Part shown: in pieces, positions 1 to 8,356 of the stretch
How positions within the stretch are numbered: position 1 is the stretch's first letter
How the letters are laid out: each line of letters starts with the position of its first letter
Source: an uncultured Alistipes sp.
GTDB lineage: Bacteria > Bacteroidota > Bacteroidia > Bacteroidales > Rikenellaceae
Assembly: GCA_944321185.1 (NCBI GenBank)
Contig: CALUKH010000002.1
Coordinates: forward strand, 62,001 to 126,000
Length of the DNA: 64,000 bases
Direction of reading: 5' to 3'
Program-made: the position numbers and the translations under genes
The notes under the pieces: generated by a model
Database searches by the model: none
Seen by the model: the letters and a program-made list of their open reading frames with translations, nothing else
What the model was told of the DNA's origin: nothing

Positions 1-2
1 GT

Positions 3-452
3 TTCGACCTGCTGCGCGAAGGGACTCCCAGTTTCTCGCTCGATGCCGGCGCACGGCTCGAACAGTCGGAAACCATCCACTACGAAGGCGACGGCAACAG
101 CCGCAAATATACCCGCGTGACGGGCGGCGTCACCGCCTCGAAGTTCTTCTTCTTCGGCCGCAACCAGCTGACGGCGACACTCGGCGTAGCCGGCGGCAGC
201 GCCCTCAACGCCTCGCAGACCGTACAGGAGCGTCTGCGCGAGGTATACACCGACCCGCAGTTCGAATACATGACCGGAACCTGGATGGGCGGAAACGTCG
301 AAATCCGATACCGGCGTCTCTTCGGCAACCTCTGGGGTGGTCTGTTCGCCCGCGCAGCCCTCAAATACTACCTGGGCGCAAACACCTTTACCGACCGGTA
401 CGACGCCACCGACCGCCGTTGCTTCACCTTCGGCGCCGAGATCCTCTTCTGA
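3..452 (+). CDS. Outer-membrane beta-barrel protein, C-terminal part only
   Basis: Open reading frame entering from the left edge; only the last 149 codons are present, so the true start lies outside the window. The sequence alternates polar and aromatic residues in short strands separated by glycine- or charge-rich turns and ends in ...FTFGAEILF, the aromatic C-terminal signature of outer-membrane barrels. It precedes a run of secreted proteases and a HmuY-like lipoprotein by only 29 bases, so it may be the membrane component of that locus. It could belong to a Bacteroidota barrel family such as DUF6850, but this is a guess from size and context. Barrel type is fairly sure; substrate is unknown. 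Confidence 0.6.
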   Translation, partial: FDLLREGTPSFSLDAGARLEQSETIHYEGDGNSRKYTRVTGGVTASKFFFFGRNQLTATLGVAGGSALNASQTVQERLREVYTDPQFEYMTGTWMGGNVEIRYRRLFGNLWGGLFARAALKYYLGANTFTDRYDATDRRCFTFGAEILF

Positions 453-481
453 AACACTACACCTCAAACACGACAGTCAAC

Positions 482-2653
482 ATGCATTTTCTGAAAAAAG
501 CGCTCCTCGCAGCGCTTCTTCTGTGCCAGGCCCCGCTCCTTGCCGCCTCGCAGAGCGGTTTCGCCGTCGTCATCGACGAAAAAAGCTACGCCGAAGCGCG
601 TCCCCAGGTCGACGCCTACATCGCCCAGATCGAAACGAGCGGTCTGAAGGTCCATCTGGTCATCGACCGGACCTCGCAGCCCGATTCGCTGCGGAACCTG
701 CTCCGGGACCTCCACGCCCAAAAAGAAGCCCCGATCGAGGGCACCGTGCTGATCGGCGATATCCCGGTCATCATGGTCCGCGACGCCCAGCACCTGACCA
801 GCGCCTTCAAGATGGATCAGGAGGCCTTCGACCGCTGGGAATCCTCCGTGCCGTCGGACCGCTTCTACGATGACTTCAGCCTGCGGTTCGAACCCATCGG
901 CCCCGACTCGATCCACCCCGGATGCTACTACTATTCGCTGACGGCCGAATCCGCCCAGCAGACCCGCCCCGACATCTACTCGGGTCGCATCCGCCCCTCG
1001 GACTGCAACGGCACGAGCCGTTACGAAAAACTGCGCCGTTATCTGGAAAAGGTCGTGCAGGCCAAGCAGCATCCCGAACCCGTCGATCAGATCCTCTTCT
1101 TCAGCGGCAACGGGTTCATCTCCGAATCGATGGTGGCCCGCATCGACGAAAAGGCTACCCTGCTCGAACACTTCCCCTGGCTCGAGCGTCAGCGCAACGG
1201 CATCAGCTACATCGACCACAAACGCGACGTCCACATCAAGTCGCGTCTGAAAAACGAAATGCGCCGCCGCGATCTCGACTACGCCGTCCTCCACCACCAC
1301 GGAGACTGGAATACGGAGTACCTGAACGACCTGCCCAAAACCAACAACACCCGCGAGCAGATCGAACAGATCAAACTCTATCTGCGCGAATCGATGCGCC
1401 ACGCCGCCGCCCACGACATCCCGGTCGACAGCGCCCGCGCCCGCATCGCACGCCGTTACGGCGAGTTCCCCGACGCGTGGTTCGACGGCGTGGACGATGC
1501 CGCGCTGCGCGCCCGGGACTCGATCTACGTGAGCGATCTGGACCTCTATCTCGAGGATTTCGACAACTATGAACCCGGCTGCCGCGTCGTGTCGCTCGAC
1601 GCCTGCTTCAACGGATCGTTCCACCGCGACAACAGCATCGCCAACGCCTACATCTTCGGCCCGGGTCAAACCGTCGCCGTGCTGGCCAACTCGGTCAACG
1701 TCCTGCAGGACAAGTGGATCGACCGTTATGTCGGACTGTTAGGTCTGGGCATGAACGTCGGCAATCTGGTCAAGTACGCCCCCTATCTCGAACAGCACAT
1801 CATCGGCGACCCGACCTTCACCTTCGCATCGGCCGACCCGAAGATCGATGTCAACCGTCTGCTGCGCGACGACAAGATCTCCACGTGGCGCCGCATGCTC
1901 CGCGAAGAGCGTTATCCCGCCCTGCAGGCCCTGGCCGTCGAAAAACTCTTCCGCCGCGGCGAACTCTCCTCGCAGGAACTGCTGCGCATCTTCCGCGAAA
2001 GCCCCAGCCATCAGCTGCGCATGCAGAGCTTCATCAACCTCTCGGAGTGCCGCGACGACGCCTTCATCGAGGCCGTCTCGCTCGGTATGACCGACAGCTA
2101 CGAAATGGTCGAGCGTTTCGCCGCCAACGTCCTCGCCCGCAGCGGCGATGAGCGGCTTATCCCCGCCATGATCGCCGCCTCGATCCGCAACAATACCTCC
2201 GAACGCGTCGAATTCGCCCTCAAACAGGCCATGCCCATGTTCGAAGAGAAGAAACTCATCGACGAGTTCGAACGCCAGTTCCCGCAGACGAACTACCTCG
2301 ATGCCCGGAACGTTCACGATCAGATCCGCCACGCCATCGAGGTCAACGCCAACCGCTGGATCGCCCCCATGCAGAAGATCATGAGCCCCGACTGCCCGAA
2401 AAAGAGCCGTCTGCAGGAGATCCGTTCGATGCGGAACTATCACATCCACTTCCTCGTGCCGCAGCTGCTCGAGTACATGCGCTCGTGCGACGACCCCGAC
2501 GTGCAACGGGCCATGCTCGAAGCCTTCGGGTGGTTCACCCTCTCGGTCAACCGGCAGATGATCGCCGACACGGCCCTCGAAATGAGCCGCGACGAAAAGC
2601 TCTCGCCCGAAGTCCGCAACGAGGCTCTGAAAACCTTTAACCGGCTGAAATGA
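482..2653 (+). CDS. Secreted C25-like (gingipain-type, clan CD) cysteine peptidase with helical-repeat C-terminus
   Basis: 723 residues. The start at 482 gives a clean signal peptide (MHFLKKALLAALLLC..., about residues 1-23); an upstream in-frame start at 419 would lack one and overlap the previous gene. Residues about 25-410 look like a caspase/gingipain fold: GDIPVIMV, then VLHHHGDW (His271-273) and SLDACFNGSF (Cys375), matching the His-Gly and Ala-Cys-x-Asn-Gly motifs around the catalytic dyad of peptidase C25. Residues about 430-723 are amphipathic helices resembling HEAT repeats, not the Ig-like and sorting domains of gingipains. The stop overlaps the next start by 4 bases (ATGA), implying translational coupling to a second protease. 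Function as an exported protease is inferred; the target is unknown. Confidence 0.68.
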   Translation: MHFLKKALLAALLLCQAPLLAASQSGFAVVIDEKSYAEARPQVDAYIAQIETSGLKVHLVIDRTSQPDSLRNLLRDLHAQKEAPIEGTVLIGDIPVIMVRDAQHLTSAFKMDQEAFDRWESSVPSDRFYDDFSLRFEPIGPDSIHPGCYYYSLTAESAQQTRPDIYSGRIRPSDCNGTSRYEKLRRYLEKVVQAKQHPEPVDQILFFSGNGFISESMVARIDEKATLLEHFPWLERQRNGISYIDHKRDVHIKSRLKNEMRRRDLDYAVLHHHGDWNTEYLNDLPKTNNTREQIEQIKLYLRESMRHAAAHDIPVDSARARIARRYGEFPDAWFDGVDDAALRARDSIYVSDLDLYLEDFDNYEPGCRVVSLDACFNGSFHRDNSIANAYIFGPGQTVAVLANSVNVLQDKWIDRYVGLLGLGMNVGNLVKYAPYLEQHIIGDPTFTFASADPKIDVNRLLRDDKISTWRRMLREERYPALQALAVEKLFRRGELSSQELLRIFRESPSHQLRMQSFINLSECRDDAFIEAVSLGMTDSYEMVERFAANVLARSGDERLIPAMIAASIRNNTSERVEFALKQAMPMFEEKKLIDEFERQFPQTNYLDARNVHDQIRHAIEVNANRWIAPMQKIMSPDCPKKSRLQEIRSMRNYHIHFLVPQLLEYMRSCDDPDVQRAMLEAFGWFTLSVNRQMIADTALEMSRDEKLSPEVRNEALKTFNRLK

Positions 2654-4197
2654 TGAAACGTCTGCTGCTCGCAGGGCTCTTTGCCGCCGTCATCCTGCCC
2701 GTCGCGGCCCAGCCCTATCGCAAAAGCTATGCGGTGCCGACACCCACCGAAGAGGTGCTGAGGATCCGTCGCTCCAGCGCCTGGACCCCCTCGACGCCCG
2801 ACCCGGTGCAACTCCCCGCAAGCGTCGACAACTCGACGCTCAAGTTCTTCCCCGAAGTGTTCAACCAGCAGGGAGGTTCGTGCGCCCAGTCGTCGGGAAT
2901 CCGCTACCTGTTCACCTACGAGATGAACCGCCTGCGCGATCTCGACGCCCGGGCCTCCGACGAGAACACATACAGCTACTTCTTCACCTGGAACTTCCTC
3001 AACGAAGGAATCGACCAGGGCGGGTTCGCCGAACAGGGCCTCAACATCGCCAAACAACAGGGGGCCATGTCCCTGGCCGATTTCCCCGATCCGACGTTCA
3101 TCTCCGGCTACATCTGGGCCTCGGGATATGACCGGTACATCCGCGCCATGCACAACCGCGTGAAGGAGATCTTCACCATCGACGCCACCACTCAGGAGGG
3201 CATCGATCTGGCCCGCCGTTACCTCTACGACGCCGGAAACGGAAGCCCCCACGGCGGTATCCTCTCCTATTCGGCCCTGGCCAACGGCTGGACCTTCGAT
3301 ACCGACTACTCCGGCCCCTCGCAGACCGGATACAACTACCTGCTCACCAAGCTGGCCACGGACGGAGCCCACGCCATGACCATCGTCGGGTATGACGACA
3401 CGGTCGAATTCAACGACGGGCAGCAGACCCATCGCGGCGCCTTCATCGTCGTGAACTCCTACGGCGAATGGTGGGGCGACCGCGGACGGTACTACCTGCC
3501 CTACTACTTCTTCCTCACCGAGCGGACCCCCTCGGTGCTGAGCCACGAATTCACCGGCTGCTCCTGCACGGAGTACACCCCGAAGGTCATCTTCCGCGTC
3601 AAGGTCTCCTACACGTCGCGCAACGACCTCGCCTTCACGATGGGCGTCGCCGACAAACCCTATGCCGTCACCCCGACCATAACCGTGCAGCCCCCCATCG
3701 CTGTCAACCAGGGCGGTGACCACCCCATGCAGGGCGAATATGTCGACAACGGTAATACGATCGAACTGGCCTTCGACTTCTCGGAGGTCGCCGACCGATA
3801 CGCCGGCTATGCCGAACCGAAATACTTCCTGACGGTCACCCGCTCGGAGGTCGGCAAACTCGGAAGCGGTACGCTCGACGCCTTCTCGGTCGTCGATGCC
3901 CGCGATGCCGACCATCCGCAGACCTACACGTGCGAACTGGAGACCCCCGTTCCGCTCGAAATGGGCGCCAACCTCTTCTCGATCGCCACCTCGGCCCTGC
4001 AGACCACCTCGGCATCCGCCGTATCGTGGATCGACAACTTCGGCGTGCCGTTCACCTCGCCCTACGTGCTGCGGACAGCCAGCGGCAAGTATGCCAAGTT
4101 CTCCGTCACGGACTACGACGCGGGCAGCGGCCGCCTGACGATCCGTTACCTCTATCAGCACGACGGATCCCGAAACCTGAACAGCTTATCGGATTAA
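2650..4197 (+). CDS. Secreted papain-like (C1A) cysteine peptidase
   Basis: 515 residues with an N-terminal signal peptide ending near AAQ (about residue 20). The papain triad is visible: NQQGGSCAQSS with Cys78 and the preceding oxyanion Gln, DGAHAMTIVGYDD with His241, and IVVNSYGEWWGDRG with Asn269. The last 200 residues (from about 300) are beta-rich and may be an accessory or substrate-binding domain. There is no obvious propeptide between signal peptide and catalytic domain. It is coupled to the upstream gingipain-like gene by an ATGA overlap and followed 5 bases later by a HmuY-like lipoprotein. Peptidase class is well supported; substrate and location (periplasm or surface) are inferred. 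Confidence 0.82.
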   Translation: MMKRLLLAGLFAAVILPVAAQPYRKSYAVPTPTEEVLRIRRSSAWTPSTPDPVQLPASVDNSTLKFFPEVFNQQGGSCAQSSGIRYLFTYEMNRLRDLDARASDENTYSYFFTWNFLNEGIDQGGFAEQGLNIAKQQGAMSLADFPDPTFISGYIWASGYDRYIRAMHNRVKEIFTIDATTQEGIDLARRYLYDAGNGSPHGGILSYSALANGWTFDTDYSGPSQTGYNYLLTKLATDGAHAMTIVGYDDTVEFNDGQQTHRGAFIVVNSYGEWWGDRGRYYLPYYFFLTERTPSVLSHEFTGCSCTEYTPKVIFRVKVSYTSRNDLAFTMGVADKPYAVTPTITVQPPIAVNQGGDHPMQGEYVDNGNTIELAFDFSEVADRYAGYAEPKYFLTVTRSEVGKLGSGTLDAFSVVDARDADHPQTYTCELETPVPLEMGANLFSIATSALQTTSASAVSWIDNFGVPFTSPYVLRTASGKYAKFSVTDYDAGSGRLTIRYLYQHDGSRNLNSLSD

Positions 4198-4202
4198 ATC
4201 GC

Positions 4203-4619
4203 ATGCGTATGAATACACGACACAGGATCATCGCGCAAATGGCTCTGGCCGGCTGTCTGTGGCTGGGAGCCTGCTCGCAGGACAACAGCAATACACCGGA
4301 CACACCCGCCGAACCCGCCCGCGTCGAAAACCTCACCATCGAGGGGCTCAACGACCAGACGTGGGTCTACGTCTCGCTCGAACAGGGCAAGGTCGTGGGC
4401 TCGAGCCCGCTGGGCGACGAGGAGCAGGATGCCGCCTGGAAGGCCCGCACCGATTGGGATTTCGCCCTCTGCGGCGAGCTGATCCGCACCAACGGCGGAA
4501 CCTCCGGCACGGGAAACGGCGGTATTCAGTCGGTGACCAACAAGAGCTTCAACGCCCTGGACGAGGCCCCGACCGACGGATATACGGTCGACACCGACGA
4601 TCGCATTATACGACACTGA
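4203..4619 (+). CDS. Short HmuY-like lipoprotein (possible C-terminal truncation)
   Basis: 138 residues. A lipobox (LWLGAC, Cys near residue 22) after a hydrophobic stretch predicts a lipoprotein. The mature part carries the HmuY-family hallmark TDWDFALCGELIRTNGGTSG followed by a GNGG turn. HmuY proteins of Porphyromonas bind heme and are about 210 residues long; here the frame stops at the point where the second half should start, and a terminator follows within 30 bases. Apart from the last residue no His, and no Met, is left in the mature part to act as heme ligand. Either ATG at 4203 or 4209 could be the start. It may be a trimmed hemophore, a binding protein with another ligand, or a decayed gene. 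Confidence 0.65.
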   Translation: MRMNTRHRIIAQMALAGCLWLGACSQDNSNTPDTPAEPARVENLTIEGLNDQTWVYVSLEQGKVVGSSPLGDEEQDAAWKARTDWDFALCGELIRTNGGTSGTGNGGIQSVTNKSFNALDEAPTDGYTVDTDDRIIRH

Positions 4620-4643
4620 CCTTCCCGTACCTAACTCACCCGA

Positions 4644-4679
4644 AAAAGGGACGTCTGCCCGTCGGCAGACGTCCCTTTT
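4644..4679 (+). terminator. Rho-independent terminator of the protease/HmuY-like operon
   Basis: A 12-bp perfect stem (GGGACGTCTGCC, 4648-4659, with GGCAGACGTCCC, 4664-4675) with a CGTC loop, preceded by A5 and followed by TTTT. It sits 28 bases after the HmuY-like stop codon and so marks the end of that transcript. Confidence 0.9.
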
Positions 4680-4811
4680 CACATGCGGCCCCGCCGGACG
4701 GAAAAGGCCCCTCCGACACCGGTCGCCGGCTGCTCCCGCAAACAACCGACCGGCCCGTATCCCGGCACCCCCGGTCCACTCGGCTCCCGCACGGCCAAAT
4801 CTCGAAAATAT

Positions 4812-4842
4812 TTTGAAATATGACGGCATTTGACTACTTTTG
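4812..4842 (+). promoter_or_regulatory. Bacteroidota-type promoter for lnt-folC
   Basis: TTTG at 4812-4815 and TACTTTTG at 4835-4842 are separated by 19 bp, matching the sigma-ABfr consensus (TTTG-N19-TAnnTTTG). The lnt start codon follows 21 bases downstream. Confidence 0.75.
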
Positions 4843-4863
4843 CCGTCGTAAAATCACCCTTTC

Positions 4864-6453
4864 ATGTTGCGCAGATTTGCAGCGGTAGTTCTTTCGGCCA
4901 TCCTCCTCGCTCCGGGCTGGCTCGGCGCGTCGGGCATCACGCTCTTCGCCGGATTCGTACCCCTGCTGTGGATCAGCGACTCGTATGGCGATTCGCGCCG
5001 CGACTGGTGGCGCATGTTCGGTTGGGCAACGCTCGCATTCGTTCTATGGAATGCCCTGACCGTCTGGTGGATCTGGTATGCGACACCCGTAGGTCCGGTG
5101 GCCGCTACCGTCGCCTCGACGACCCTCAACCTGATCGCCTTCATGCTCTTCCATACCGTCTCGAAACGGGCTCACAAGGCACTGGCCTACGTCACGCTGG
5201 TCACCGCCTGGATCACCACCGAATACTGGTACACCGTCGGCGACTTCTCGTGGCCCTGGCTTATCCTCGGGAACGGGTTCTCGCACGAGGTCTGGGCCGT
5301 ACAATGGTATGAATACACCGGCGTATTCGGCGGCTCGCTCTGGGTGCTGGTGGTCAATATCCTCCTCTTCGAGGCCTGGAAAGAGCGTCGAAACCTCCGC
5401 AAATGGATCGCTGCGGCTGCGGCCCTGATCCTGCCCGTAGCCCTCTCGGTCGGGATCCTCAAGACGTGGGAACAACCCGACGAAGGGTCGGTCCGCGTCA
5501 GCATCATCCAGCCCAACGTCGACTGCTACGACAAGTTCCACGGCGATGCGGAGCGTCAGGAGCGGAACATCCTCGATCTGCTCGGGCAGGTGCCCGGCGA
5601 TGCCCGATTCATCCTGCTTCCCGAAACCGCCGTCCCCGGATACTACATCGAACCCGACCTGAGCGACAATACCTGGATCAGCGTCGGCCCCGGCAGCTTC
5701 TGGCAGCAACTCACCGACTCGCTGCGCCGAAACCATCCCAACGCCCTGCTCATCACCGGCGCCAATACCGTCCGCCGCTATGCGGCCGGTGCCCAGACCG
5801 AAACGGCCCGTCGCGACCAATTCGGATCCGGGTACTACGACGTCTTCAATTCGGCCGTCGGGCTCGATTCGACGGGCCGTATCCAGATCCACCACAAGGG
5901 CCGGCTGGTCATCGGCGTCGAGAATACCCCCACGTGGGTCTTCGACGTACTACGTTTTCTGGTCATCGACCTGGGTGGCGTCGTCGGCCAGATCGGAAAG
6001 GGTGTGCACGGGACGGCCTTCGAGCATGACGGCGTCGGGGTCGGTCCGGCCATCTGCTACGAAGGGCTCTACGGCGACTTCTACGGCGACTTCGTCCGCC
6101 GCGGCGCCCAATTCATGGCCATCGTCTCGAACGACGGATGGTGGGGCAATACGCCCGGTTACAGGCACCTGTTCTCGATCTCGCGCCTGCGCGCCATCGA
6201 ACACCGCCGCGCCATCGCCCGATCGGCCAACACCGGCATGTCGGGTTTCATCTCCCCGACGGGCCAGGTGGGCCAGACCCTCGGCTGGGAAGAGCGCGGA
6301 GTGCTCACGGCGGATGTTGCACTCAACTCCCAAACGACCTTCTACACGCGTTACGGCGACTACGTGGCCCGTATCTCCGAGTATGTGCTGTTGCTCTGCA
6401 TCCTCTACTTCGTGGCCTACCGCGTCAAGCGACGAAACCATCTTGTGAAATAA
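4864..6453 (+). CDS. lnt: Apolipoprotein N-acyltransferase
   Basis: 529 residues. Lnt transfers the third acyl chain to the N-terminal Cys of lipoproteins at the inner membrane. Residues 1-200 contain several membrane helices; residues about 205-480 form the nitrilase-like periplasmic domain with the Glu-Lys-Cys triad: LLPETAVPG (Glu254), HHKGRLVIGVE (Lys345) and PAICYEGLYGD (Cys398). A final hydrophobic helix near 505-522 returns to the membrane. Length and order of elements are normal for the family. It has its own promoter and is followed after 14 bases by folC, probably in one transcript. The many lipoproteins in this window are its expected substrates. Confidence 0.96.
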   Translation: MLRRFAAVVLSAILLAPGWLGASGITLFAGFVPLLWISDSYGDSRRDWWRMFGWATLAFVLWNALTVWWIWYATPVGPVAATVASTTLNLIAFMLFHTVSKRAHKALAYVTLVTAWITTEYWYTVGDFSWPWLILGNGFSHEVWAVQWYEYTGVFGGSLWVLVVNILLFEAWKERRNLRKWIAAAAALILPVALSVGILKTWEQPDEGSVRVSIIQPNVDCYDKFHGDAERQERNILDLLGQVPGDARFILLPETAVPGYYIEPDLSDNTWISVGPGSFWQQLTDSLRRNHPNALLITGANTVRRYAAGAQTETARRDQFGSGYYDVFNSAVGLDSTGRIQIHHKGRLVIGVENTPTWVFDVLRFLVIDLGGVVGQIGKGVHGTAFEHDGVGVGPAICYEGLYGDFYGDFVRRGAQFMAIVSNDGWWGNTPGYRHLFSISRLRAIEHRRAIARSANTGMSGFISPTGQVGQTLGWEERGVLTADVALNSQTTFYTRYGDYVARISEYVLLLCILYFVAYRVKRRNHLVK

Positions 6454-6467
6454 CTCATTTTGCTGTC

Positions 6468-7757
6468 ATGAACTATAACCAGACTCTCGAATTCCTCTTT
6501 CAGTCGTTGCCCGCCTTCGAAACCCAGGGCGCAACGGGGTACAAGCCGGGATTGGAGCGGATCTCCGCATTCTGCCGCCTGATCGGAAATCCCCAGCGCA
6601 ACTTCTTCACCATCCATGTGGCGGGTACCAACGGCAAGGGTTCCGTGGCCCACATCATCGCTTCGGTACTCCAGCAGGCCGGATATCGTACGGGGCTCTT
6701 CACGTCGCCCCATCTGGTCGACTTCCGCGAACGCATCCGCGTCGACGGCGAGATGATCCCCAAACAAAAGGTCGTCAACTTCGTCGACAAACACCATGAC
6801 AAGATGGTCGAACTCGAACTCTCGTTCTTCGAAATGACCGCTGCCATGGCCTTCGACTACTTCGCACAGAGCGATGTCGAGGTCGCCGTCATCGAAACCG
6901 GACTCGGCGGTAGGCTCGATGCCACGAACATCATCGTCCCCATCCTCAGCGTCATCACCAACATCGGCCTCGAACACACCGCCCTGCTGGGTGACACCCT
7001 CCCGAAAATCGCCCGCGAAAAGGCCGGAATCATCAAGAAAAGCATCCCGGTCATCATCGGTGAGGCGGACCCCCGCTACAACGACGTCTTCGAACAGGTC
7101 GCTGCCGCCAACAAGTCCCGCGTGATCTATGCCGAAAAGGAGTTCTCGTGCGAAGAGCATCACACCGAGGGCGACCGGCAACTCTTTCACCTGCGCCGGA
7201 CCCGCGACAACCACGAATTCGACGCCGAACTCGATCTGAAAGGCGATTACCAGGTCCGCAACATCATAACGGCTTCGGCCGCCGTCGATTTCCTCCACCA
7301 GGAGACCCCCCTGACCATCTCCCGCCGAGCCTATCTCGAGGGCATGCGCAACGCCGCGGCCAACACCTCGCTCATGGGACGCTGGCAAAAACTTGCCGAT
7401 ACGCCGCTCACCATCTGCGACACGGGCCACAATGCGCACGGCATCGCCTGGGTCGCCGAACAACTCAAGGCTACGCCGCACAAGAATCTATACTGTGTCA
7501 TGGGATTCGTCCGCGACAAGGATCTGGCCCACATTCTGCCCCTGCTCCCGCGCGAGGCCCACTACATCTTCACCCAGGCCCACTCCGAACGGGCTCTCCC
7601 GGCTGCCGAACTCACGGCCAAAGCCGCCATTTACGGCCTCCAAGGCGAAACCGTCGAACAGGTGACCGAAGCCCTCGACCGGGCCCGGCAACTGGCCTCC
7701 CCCGAAGACATGATCTTCATCGGCGGCAGCACCTATGTCGTCGCCGAGATCCTCTGA
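6468..7757 (+). CDS. folC: Bifunctional folylpolyglutamate/dihydrofolate synthase
   Basis: 429 residues. It adds glutamate to (dihydro)folate with ATP. The start at 6468 (MNYNQTLEFLFQSLP) is family-typical; longer upstream frames are shadows of lnt. Visible motifs: P-loop HVAGTNGKGSVAH (about 50-62), LFTSPHLVDFRERI, the IETGLGGRLDATN motif, and the C-terminal ligase domain with DTGHNAHG and GFVRDKD. The usual FolC length is 400-440. It lies 14 bases after lnt. A hairpin shared with the convergent DUF3467 gene closes the transcript. folK, another folate gene, occurs elsewhere in this window in an unrelated operon. Confidence 0.95.
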   Translation: MNYNQTLEFLFQSLPAFETQGATGYKPGLERISAFCRLIGNPQRNFFTIHVAGTNGKGSVAHIIASVLQQAGYRTGLFTSPHLVDFRERIRVDGEMIPKQKVVNFVDKHHDKMVELELSFFEMTAAMAFDYFAQSDVEVAVIETGLGGRLDATNIIVPILSVITNIGLEHTALLGDTLPKIAREKAGIIKKSIPVIIGEADPRYNDVFEQVAAANKSRVIYAEKEFSCEEHHTEGDRQLFHLRRTRDNHEFDAELDLKGDYQVRNIITASAAVDFLHQETPLTISRRAYLEGMRNAAANTSLMGRWQKLADTPLTICDTGHNAHGIAWVAEQLKATPHKNLYCVMGFVRDKDLAHILPLLPREAHYIFTQAHSERALPAAELTAKAAIYGLQGETVEQVTEALDRARQLASPEDMIFIGGSTYVVAEIL

Positions 7758-7777
7758 ATCAAAGGCAAAAGGTAAGA

Positions 7778-7786
7778 GGGGGGGGG
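7778..7786 (+). repeat. G9 homopolymer tract
   Basis: Nine consecutive G 20 bases after the folC stop codon. It is one of four exact G9 runs in the window, all intergenic. Confidence 0.9.
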
Positions 7787-7812
7787 TAAAGCCGCCCCTG
7801 CACATCACGAAA

Positions 7813-7846
7813 AAGGCCGGAAACCGCACATGCAGTTTCCGGCCTT
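7813..7846. terminator. Bidirectional terminator between folC and the DUF3467 gene
   Basis: A 12-bp stem (AAGGCCGGAAAC, 7813-7824, with GTTTCCGGCCTT, 7835-7846) and a 10-base loop, between convergent genes. The A/T ends of the stem give U-rich 3' ends on both strands. Confidence 0.8.
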
Positions 7847-7854
7847 CTCGCTCA

Positions 7855-8160
7855 TCAGGCCTGACCCATCTTCGGGCCCGTATCCGGAATCGGCCCCGGC
7901 GTCGGAATCTCAATCTTGCCCACGTTGCTCTCGTACCGGACAATATTGTCCTGCAACGACCGCAACAGCCGTTTGGCATGCTCGGGCGTCAGGATGATCC
8001 GACTCTTGACGTGCGCCTTCGACACGCCAGGAAGCAACGTCGCAAAATCGATGATGAACTCCGTGGTCGTGTGCGATATGATCGCCAGATTCGAATAGTG
8101 ACCCTGCGCCACCGTCTCGTCCAGAGCCACGTCGATACCGAATTGTTTCATCTCTGCCAT
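7855..8160 (-). CDS. DUF3467 family protein
   Basis: 101 residues. The start at 8160 (MAEMKQFGIDVAL) was chosen; a 9-residue extension exists but has no support. The protein shows the family features: YSNLAIISHTTTEFIIDFATLLPG followed by KSRIILTPEHAKRLLRSLQDNIVRYE. DUF3467 proteins are small, soluble and widespread in Bacteroidota, often monocistronic; their biochemical role is not established. The C-terminus is Pro/Gly-rich. It is convergent with folC and shares its terminator. Confidence 0.87.
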   Translation of the reverse strand: MAEMKQFGIDVALDETVAQGHYSNLAIISHTTTEFIIDFATLLPGVSKAHVKSRIILTPEHAKRLLRSLQDNIVRYESNVGKIEIPTPGPIPDTGPKMGQA

Positions 8161-8323
8161 ACCATTCGGAAAATTTGGTTTTTGCAAATTTAACCGCTTT
8201 CACCATTCGATATGCAATCCCGAAGCCAAAGTTTTCGATTTTTTATCAACAGTTCCGACCCCAGGGCGAATCCTTAAAACCCTTTTTTTGATCTTTCATG
8301 CCGCGGATATGATGCCTTTTTCG

Positions 8324-8331
8324 TATCTTTG
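8324..8331 (+). promoter_or_regulatory. Minus-7 box upstream of the LysE-family gene
   Basis: TATCTTTG, 25 bases upstream of the chosen ATG at 8357. No TTTG is found at the ideal 19-21 bp spacing. Confidence 0.55.
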
Positions 8332-8356
8332 TCGTCTGAACCTTGCTGTTGGCATT

